A stretch of 8,697 nucleotides of DNA from the NCBI GenBank assembly GCA_029883255.1, contig JAOUJL010000055.1, positions 1 through 8,697 on the forward strand, given 5' to 3'. The translations under genes were made by a program, and so were the position numbers. Shown here in pieces: positions 1 to 4,624 of this stretch. How positions within the stretch are numbered: the stretch's first letter is position 1; every line of letters begins with the position of its first letter. A model generated the notes under the pieces. It saw only the letters and a program-made list of their open reading frames with translations, did not search any database and had not been told where the DNA came from. The stretch is from Candidatus Bathyarchaeota archaeon. Lineage in GTDB: Archaea > Thermoproteota > Bathyarchaeia > Bathyarchaeales > Bathyarchaeaceae.

Positions 1-1
1 T

Positions 2-1516
2 TGCGGCGCGCGGCAAGCGATAAATTTTGATCAGAAAGCTGAGGAAATCGAACTTGAAGTAGGAACAATTATCACCGCAACGGGATTTGACATTTACCTA
101 CCATATGACGACAGCCTGTATGGCTACGGAAAGTATGACAACGTTATCACGGCGTTGGAATTAGAGAGATTGATTTTGGCGGCTGGTCCAACTGGTGGGA
201 AAGTTGTGCGAGCTTCTGATGGAAAGAAGCCAAAGACCGTGATATTCATTCAATGCGTGGGTTCAAGGGACGTAAACAAGTACGAATATTGCTCAGGCTT
301 CTGCTGCATGTACTCGCTGAAACACGCCGTTCAGCTTAAGGAGAAATACAAGGACGATGTGGAGGTATATATTCTCTACATGGACATGCGCACCCACTTC
401 AAGGGCTACGAGGAATTCTATCGAAGAGCCCGCGAGCTGGGAGTCAACTTCATTCGAGGGAGAGCCGTACATATTCTTGAGGATCCAGAGACGAAAAACC
501 TAACCGTACGCGCAGAGGACATGACACTCGGTGAACCAATTGAACTAAAAGCAGAGCTTGTGGTTCTGGCCACCGCCGCTATTCCCACAAAGGGAACCGA
601 TGAAATGGCGAGAATCTTGAGCGTTACACGAGGAGCTGACGGGTTCTTCATGGAAAGTCACCCGAAACTCAAACCAATTGACACTGCTGTGGACGGAGTC
701 TTCTTAGCAGGTGCTTGTCAAGGGCTAAAAGACATACCCTACTCCGTATCTCAGGGAAGCGGAGCCGCATCACGAGCCGCGACCATACTTTCTAAGCCCA
801 CATGGAAGATTGAACCCATCGTCGCCGTGGTGGACCCTGACAAGTGTCGCAACATCAAGGTGAAGTGTGGTATTTGTGCAAGAAAATGCCCGTATGGAGC
901 TATAAAGGCCCCAGAAGGAGAACCAGCTGAAGTTACAACGGCCATGTGTCACGGCTGCGGCACATGCGTTGCCGAATGTCCATCTGACGCCATCACTCAG
1001 ATGCATTTCACGGATGCACAGATTTTTGCGCAGATTCGAGCTGCTTTGGAGGAGAATCCTGAGGATAAAATACTTGGTTTTCTGTGCAACTGGTGCAGTT
1101 ATGCGGGTGCTGACTTGGCGGGTACGAGTCGTTTTGAGTATCCACCTAATCTGCGGGCTGTCCGAGTAATGTGTTCCGGGCGTGTGGACCGAGACTTTGT
1201 TATGGAAGCGCTTAGGCTCGGCGCCGGCATGGTGTTGGTAGCCGCCTGCCATCTGCCATACGACTGCCATTATATTTCGGGAAACGTTGCGATGAAAACT
1301 AGGATGGAAGCGTTGGCGAAAATGCTTGAAAAACTTGGGCTCAGTCCAGAAAGATTCAGAGTTGAATATGTATCCGCTGCAGAAGGAGTGAAGTTCGCGG
1401 AACTCAACAAAGAGATGACTGAACAGCTGAAGTCACTGGGAAAAGCGAAAATTAAGGCTGAAAATGAAAAACTGCGACCAATGCTAGAAAAGATGCTTTC
1501 ACGGAAAAAAGCGTAG
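2..1516 (+). CDS. hdrA: HdrA-MvhD fusion, CoB-CoM heterodisulfide reductase subunit A-like iron-sulfur flavoprotein (5' partial)
   Basis: Flavin and iron-sulfur electron-transfer subunit of a cytoplasmic heterodisulfide-reductase-type complex, where the HdrA flavin is the site of electron bifurcation. The frame is open from base 2 to the TAG at 1514-1516 (504 visible residues), so the N-terminal part lies outside the window; a TTG at 155 is internal. In order from base 2: a Cys at residue 1, probably the end of the inserted ferredoxin domain; the flavoprotein ATG motif (26-28); FIQCVGSRD and YCSGFCC with Cys 85, 97, 101 and 102, matching the ligands of the unusual [4Fe-4S] cluster of HdrA; the second FAD segment (229-258); two [4Fe-4S] motifs (Cys 282/289/292/296 and 316/319/322/326); then an MvhD/FlpD domain from about 358 with Cys 362, 365, 391, 416 and 422, a likely [2Fe-2S] site. 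MvhD normally links HdrA to a hydrogenase or formate dehydrogenase. The lysine-rich tail (about 480-504) has no assigned role. Family call is secure; the electron donor and the disulfide substrate are unknown. Confidence 0.95.
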   Translation, partial: CGARQAINFDQKAEEIELEVGTIITATGFDIYLPYDDSLYGYGKYDNVITALELERLILAAGPTGGKVVRASDGKKPKTVIFIQCVGSRDVNKYEYCSGFCCMYSLKHAVQLKEKYKDDVEVYILYMDMRTHFKGYEEFYRRARELGVNFIRGRAVHILEDPETKNLTVRAEDMTLGEPIELKAELVVLATAAIPTKGTDEMARILSVTRGADGFFMESHPKLKPIDTAVDGVFLAGACQGLKDIPYSVSQGSGAASRAATILSKPTWKIEPIVAVVDPDKCRNIKVKCGICARKCPYGAIKAPEGEPAEVTTAMCHGCGTCVAECPSDAITQMHFTDAQIFAQIRAALEENPEDKILGFLCNWCSYAGADLAGTSRFEYPPNLRAVRVMCSGRVDRDFVMEALRLGAGMVLVAACHLPYDCHYISGNVAMKTRMEALAKMLEKLGLSPERFRVEYVSAAEGVKFAELNKEMTEQLKSLGKAKIKAENEKLRPMLEKMLSRKKA

Positions 1517-1563
1517 TCGCACTCATCTTCTGTCACGATTAATCGTTTGGAAAGTGTGTGCAA

Positions 1564-2352
1564 ATGGGTGTTTGGAGGCTTCTTGAGCTAGAAGTGAAGG
1601 ATGCGTTTACCAATATGGCTGTTGACGAAGCCGTCCTATCAGCTAGAATATCGAATACGGTGCCAAACACTCTGCGTTTTTACAGATGGAAACCTTCAGC
1701 AGTGTCCGTTGGACGTTTTCAAGACGTTTTCAACGAGGTCTATGTGGAAAACTGTCGAAAGCATGAAGTGGACATCGTGAGAAGAATCACGGGTGGAGGA
1801 GCCGTGTACCATGATCACGTTGGAGAGATAACCTACAGCGTGGTCGTAAAAGAGAGTGATCTAGGGCTTAGGGATGTAGCTTCTACTTATGACATGATAT
1901 GCAAGGGGCTGATCGAAGCAGCCAAAATATTGGGAATTTCCGCTGACTTCAACGCAGGGGACCCAAAAAAATGTCCAAACGTTACTATAAATAGAAGAAA
2001 AATCTCTGGTAGTGCTCAATCCCGCAAGAAGGGGGTACTGCTTCAACATGGAACGTTTCTGTTAGACACGAATCTTGAGAAGATGTTTACGTTCCTCAGA
2101 GTTCCGTGGGCTAGAACTTGTTTGGAAGTGATACCTATAGCTGAGAAACGGTTAACATCGGTAAAAGAAGAACTTGGAACAAGCATATCGATAAAAGAGG
2201 CACAAAATGCTTTGGTTCAAGGCTTTCAGAAAACGTTTAGAGTACAGCCTGTGGAAGGGAGGCTGACAAGCTACGAACAAAAACTCGCCGAAAAACTTCG
2301 TAGAGAAAAGTTTGTCACAGACTGTTGGAACTTTGAAGGCAAAATGTCCTAA
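1564..2352 (+). CDS. lplA: Lipoate-protein ligase A family protein (catalytic domain only)
   Basis: Predicted cytoplasmic enzyme that activates lipoate (or octanoate) with ATP and joins it to a lysine of a carrier protein such as GcvH or a 2-oxoacid dehydrogenase E2. Counting from the ATG at 1564 (262 aa), it shows the BPL/LplA/LipB fold: NMAVDEA at 17-23, the lipoate/ATP-binding RRITGGGAVYHD at 73-84, RRKISGSAQ with the family lysine at 146, and LQHGT at 160-164. The protein ends after the catalytic domain and lacks the C-terminal accessory domain of E. coli LplA. Thermoplasma-type enzymes have the same build and need a separate LplB; none is in view. A GTG at 1558 would add two residues; ATG was preferred as the commoner start codon, and the weak GGAAAG at 1549-1554 does not decide. 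The gene lies 47 bp after hdrA-mvhD in the same direction, so cotranscription is likely. Octanoyltransferase activity (LipM-like) is possible, but the cysteine at 137 sits closer to the lysine than I expect for the LipM nucleophile. Confidence 0.88.
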   Translation: MGVWRLLELEVKDAFTNMAVDEAVLSARISNTVPNTLRFYRWKPSAVSVGRFQDVFNEVYVENCRKHEVDIVRRITGGGAVYHDHVGEITYSVVVKESDLGLRDVASTYDMICKGLIEAAKILGISADFNAGDPKKCPNVTINRRKISGSAQSRKKGVLLQHGTFLLDTNLEKMFTFLRVPWARTCLEVIPIAEKRLTSVKEELGTSISIKEAQNALVQGFQKTFRVQPVEGRLTSYEQKLAEKLRREKFVTDCWNFEGKMS

Positions 2353-2393
2353 CAGAGCTTATGCGCCAATTACAAAGACAAGCTTGGAATTAG

Positions 2394-4424
2394 CTAGAGT
2401 CCTATTAAAGCGTAGGCAACTATCAAAGGAGCGAACAATGACGCGATCTGAGATATTACTGTTACCAAAGTGTTCAAAGAGGGGCCCGCTGTGTCTTTGA
2501 ATGGGTCACCAACTGTGTCTCCAATTACTGCTGCTTTGTGAGCGTCTGAGCCTTTACCGCCATAGTGTCCGTCTTCCACGTATTTTTTTGCGTTGTCCCA
2601 CATTCCACCCGAATTAGCCATCAGTATCGCAAGCAGGAATCCGCTGAATATGCTTCCAGCGAGGTATCCTGCAAGAGCCTGGATGCCACAGATGAAGCCT
2701 ACACCTAAGGTGATTAGAATCGACATCGTAATTAGAGGAAGTAATGCCTTTAGAGCCGCCTTTGTTGCAATGTCTACGCAAGATGCATAGTCCGGCTTTA
2801 CTCCTTTCTTACCTTCTTTTAGACCTGGGATTTCTCTGAATTGTCTTCTGATTTCCTCAATCATTACGGAAGAGTTCTTCGAAACGGCAAGAATACACAT
2901 AGCTGAAAATAAACATGGAACAGTGATGCCTATTAATACCCCAAGCATAACAAGTGGATTCATTAGGTCAAAAACAATCAGTTCGCCGAGTAGATCCTTA
3001 ACTATTTGCTGATACGTCGCAAGCAATGCAAGGGCTGTCAATCCTGCAGCTCCTATTGCAAATCCTTTCGATATGGCTTTAGTCGTGTTGCCGGCTGCAT
3101 CGAGTTTATCTGTTATTTTGATTACTTCGTCTCCCAATCCAGATTGTTCAGCAATTCCCTTTGCATTATCACCTATAGGTCCATAGGCATCGCCGGCGAC
3201 TATTGTTCCCACAATGGATAACATGCCAAGAGCGCTCATGCCAACCCCGTATACTCCAGCTAAAAAGTACCCAAGTGCAGACGCTATGGCTATTCCGAGA
3301 AGTGGCGGAAACACGCTTATCAAACCGTACGAGAAGCCTGTTAGTATGTTTATGGCTGCTCCCGTCTTTGACGACTCTGCAGTCGTTCTGGCAGGGGGCC
3401 TGTTTATGGAAGTGTAGTAGTCTGATGTGATGCCAATGACAACTCCTGCTATCAATCCGACTACAGTTGCGCCCCATATTTCATAGTCAACTTGGAGATA
3501 GACTGTTGCAGCAAGTGTTAAGACGCCAAAGAGTAAGCAGGTTATATATGTCCCTAGGTTGAGAGCTTTTCCTGGATCTCCTCTTTTGCCAACTCTTACA
3601 ACAGTTACACCGATAATGGAAGCAATAATTCCCAAACCGGCGAATATAAGGGGCATATTCATTTCCATTAATCCTAAAGAACTGCCTAGTATCATTGCTG
3701 CCATTACACAAGCAACGTAAGAGTCGAACAGGTCTGCTCCCATCCCTGCGACATCACCAACATTATCCCCGACATTATCAGCTATAACAGCTGGGTTTCT
3801 TGGGTCATCCTCTGGTATGCCAATCTCCACTTTACCCACAAGGTCAGCGCTCACATCAGCAGTTTTGGTGTAGATGCCGCCACCGGCCTTTGCAAACAAA
3901 GTCAATGTGCTTGCCCCAATGCTATAGCCAAGGACTATCTCCGGATTACCCGTAATACCATAAACAATGCTTATTCCTAACAAAGCTAATCCTACAACCG
4001 ACAAACCCATTACAGCTCCGCCGCGGAACGATATTGGAAATGCCTTGTTTAAGCCCTTTTTAGCCGCGTTAGCCGTTCTGACATTTGCTTTGAGCGCAAC
4101 GTCCATGCCGAAAAAACCAGCTAAAGCAGAGGAAAATGAACCAAACAGGTATGCCAATGCCAAACTAATATTCTTAATTTTGGTTTCAGTAATCCAAATA
4201 GGTTCTGGGACGAAAATCCCCAGCAATACAGCAACAACTACAGCGAAGATTGCAAGAGTCGTGTATTCTCTTTTCAGAAAAGCGTTTGCACCCTCCTTTA
4301 TTGCACCAGAAATTTCTTGCATTCTATTGGTTCCGGCGTCCTGTTTTTTCACATAGAAATATAGGTACAGTGCAACGAAAAGCGAGATTAACGCTGAGAT
4401 CGGAGCTATCAACCACTCTTCCAT
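2394..4424 (-). CDS. hppA: Membrane-bound ion-translocating pyrophosphatase, potassium-independent proton-pumping type
   Basis: Integral membrane pump that hydrolyses pyrophosphate and drives ions, most likely protons, across the membrane. The 676 aa are full length for the family (about 16 helices). The substrate site is complete: ADLVGKVE (193-200), PEDDPRN (204-210), DNVGDNVGD (216-224), then GADLFDSY (229-236) at the start of helix 6, GDAYGPIGDNAKG (411-423), GNTTKAISKGFAIG (445-458), MANSGGMWDNAKK (602-613) and HKAAVIGDTVGDPFKDTAGPS (629-649). Lys449 in GNTTK lies where potassium-dependent enzymes have Ala; in characterised family members Lys here replaces the potassium ion. Sodium-pumping members are potassium-dependent, so proton pumping is inferred. 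Asp234 replaces the usual gate Glu of helix 6. The ATG at 4424 begins a typical first helix; the ribosome site just upstream (GATGAG) is weak. It converges with lplA (41-bp gap) and diverges from the ATPase gene. It recovers energy from pyrophosphate made by biosynthesis, including lipoate activation and DNA synthesis. Confidence 0.97.
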   Translation of the reverse strand: MEEWLIAPISALISLFVALYLYFYVKKQDAGTNRMQEISGAIKEGANAFLKREYTTLAIFAVVVAVLLGIFVPEPIWITETKIKNISLALAYLFGSFSSALAGFFGMDVALKANVRTANAAKKGLNKAFPISFRGGAVMGLSVVGLALLGISIVYGITGNPEIVLGYSIGASTLTLFAKAGGGIYTKTADVSADLVGKVEIGIPEDDPRNPAVIADNVGDNVGDVAGMGADLFDSYVACVMAAMILGSSLGLMEMNMPLIFAGLGIIASIIGVTVVRVGKRGDPGKALNLGTYITCLLFGVLTLAATVYLQVDYEIWGATVVGLIAGVVIGITSDYYTSINRPPARTTAESSKTGAAINILTGFSYGLISVFPPLLGIAIASALGYFLAGVYGVGMSALGMLSIVGTIVAGDAYGPIGDNAKGIAEQSGLGDEVIKITDKLDAAGNTTKAISKGFAIGAAGLTALALLATYQQIVKDLLGELIVFDLMNPLVMLGVLIGITVPCLFSAMCILAVSKNSSVMIEEIRRQFREIPGLKEGKKGVKPDYASCVDIATKAALKALLPLITMSILITLGVGFICGIQALAGYLAGSIFSGFLLAILMANSGGMWDNAKKYVEDGHYGGKGSDAHKAAVIGDTVGDPFKDTAGPSLNTLVTVISQIASLFAPLIVAYALIGL

Positions 4425-4451
4425 TTCTCATCAACCCGTAATTTTAAAGTC

Positions 4452-4477
4452 TAAACACCTGAATTTTAGGCTGTTTA
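4452..4477 (-). repeat. Imperfect inverted repeat (possible hairpin) in the hppA leader
   Basis: The arms are TAAACA+CCT (4452-4460) and AGG+C+TGTTTA (4468-4477): nine complementary pairs with one bulged base and a seven-base loop (4461-4467). It lies between the predicted hppA transcription start and the hppA ATG, so it could fold in the mRNA leader or serve as a protein-binding operator. The structure is visible in the sequence; a function is inferred and chance cannot be excluded. Confidence 0.4.
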
Positions 4478-4503
4478 CGAGTTGTAGACTGTTTCATAAG
4501 CTG

Positions 4504-4518
4504 TTTTATAACTTTAAT
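4504..4518 (-). promoter_or_regulatory. Archaeal BRE/TATA promoter of hppA
   Basis: Read on the minus strand this is ATTAAAG followed by TTATAAAA. ATTAAA fits the archaeal BRE pattern RNWAAW, and TTATAAAA (4504-4511) is a good TATA box. Archaeal transcription usually starts about 25 bases downstream, here near 4480-4486, which leaves a leader of roughly 55-60 bases before the hppA ATG. The call is by pattern only. Confidence 0.6.
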
Positions 4519-4548
4519 GGTCAAATACTTCATTGTGAAATGGAAAAG

Positions 4549-4556
4549 GATAAAAG
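4549..4556 (+). promoter_or_regulatory. Possible TATA element for the P-type ATPase gene
   Basis: GATAAAAG preceded by the A-rich TGGAAAAG resembles a BRE/TATA pair and would place the transcript start near 4578-4582, a few bases before the Shine-Dalgarno site at 4589. An alternative is the near-palindromic TTTTATAA at 4504-4511, which could serve both strands but has no good BRE on the plus strand. Neither is strong enough to choose with confidence. Confidence 0.3.
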
Positions 4557-4588
4557 ATTAACAAAGAGTTTTCTACATCAAGAGAAAA

Positions 4589-4597
4589 AGGGGGTGA
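4589..4597 (+). promoter_or_regulatory. Strong Shine-Dalgarno site upstream of the ATPase gene
   Basis: AGGGGGTGA matches the full archaeal anti-16S pattern AGGAGGTGA at eight of nine positions. It ends 27 bases before the first ATG (4625), too far for normal use, but only six bases before the in-frame ACG at 4604-4606. This decides the start question for the following gene: either a non-ATG start is used or the site is displaced. Confidence 0.6.
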
Positions 4598-4624
4598 GGG
4601 CAAACGCAGAAACTCTGGCACAGC

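Noticed and set aside
770..1270. A 166-codon open frame on the minus strand inside hdrA
   Set aside because: It lies wholly antisense to well-conserved HdrA-MvhD sequence, and its translation shows no recognisable domain; it is a shadow frame.
1535..1546. Perfect 12-base palindrome ACGATTAATCGT between hdrA and lplA
   Set aside because: About two perfect 12-base palindromes are expected by chance in a window of this size. Its intergenic position is suggestive but there is no second copy or other support.
2353..2393. Terminator in the convergent gap between lplA and hppA
   Set aside because: The 41 bp contain no T-run or stable stem on either strand.
3967..4356. A 129-codon open frame on the plus strand inside hppA
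   Set aside because: It is antisense to conserved pyrophosphatase helices, and the translation looks like the reverse reading of membrane segments.
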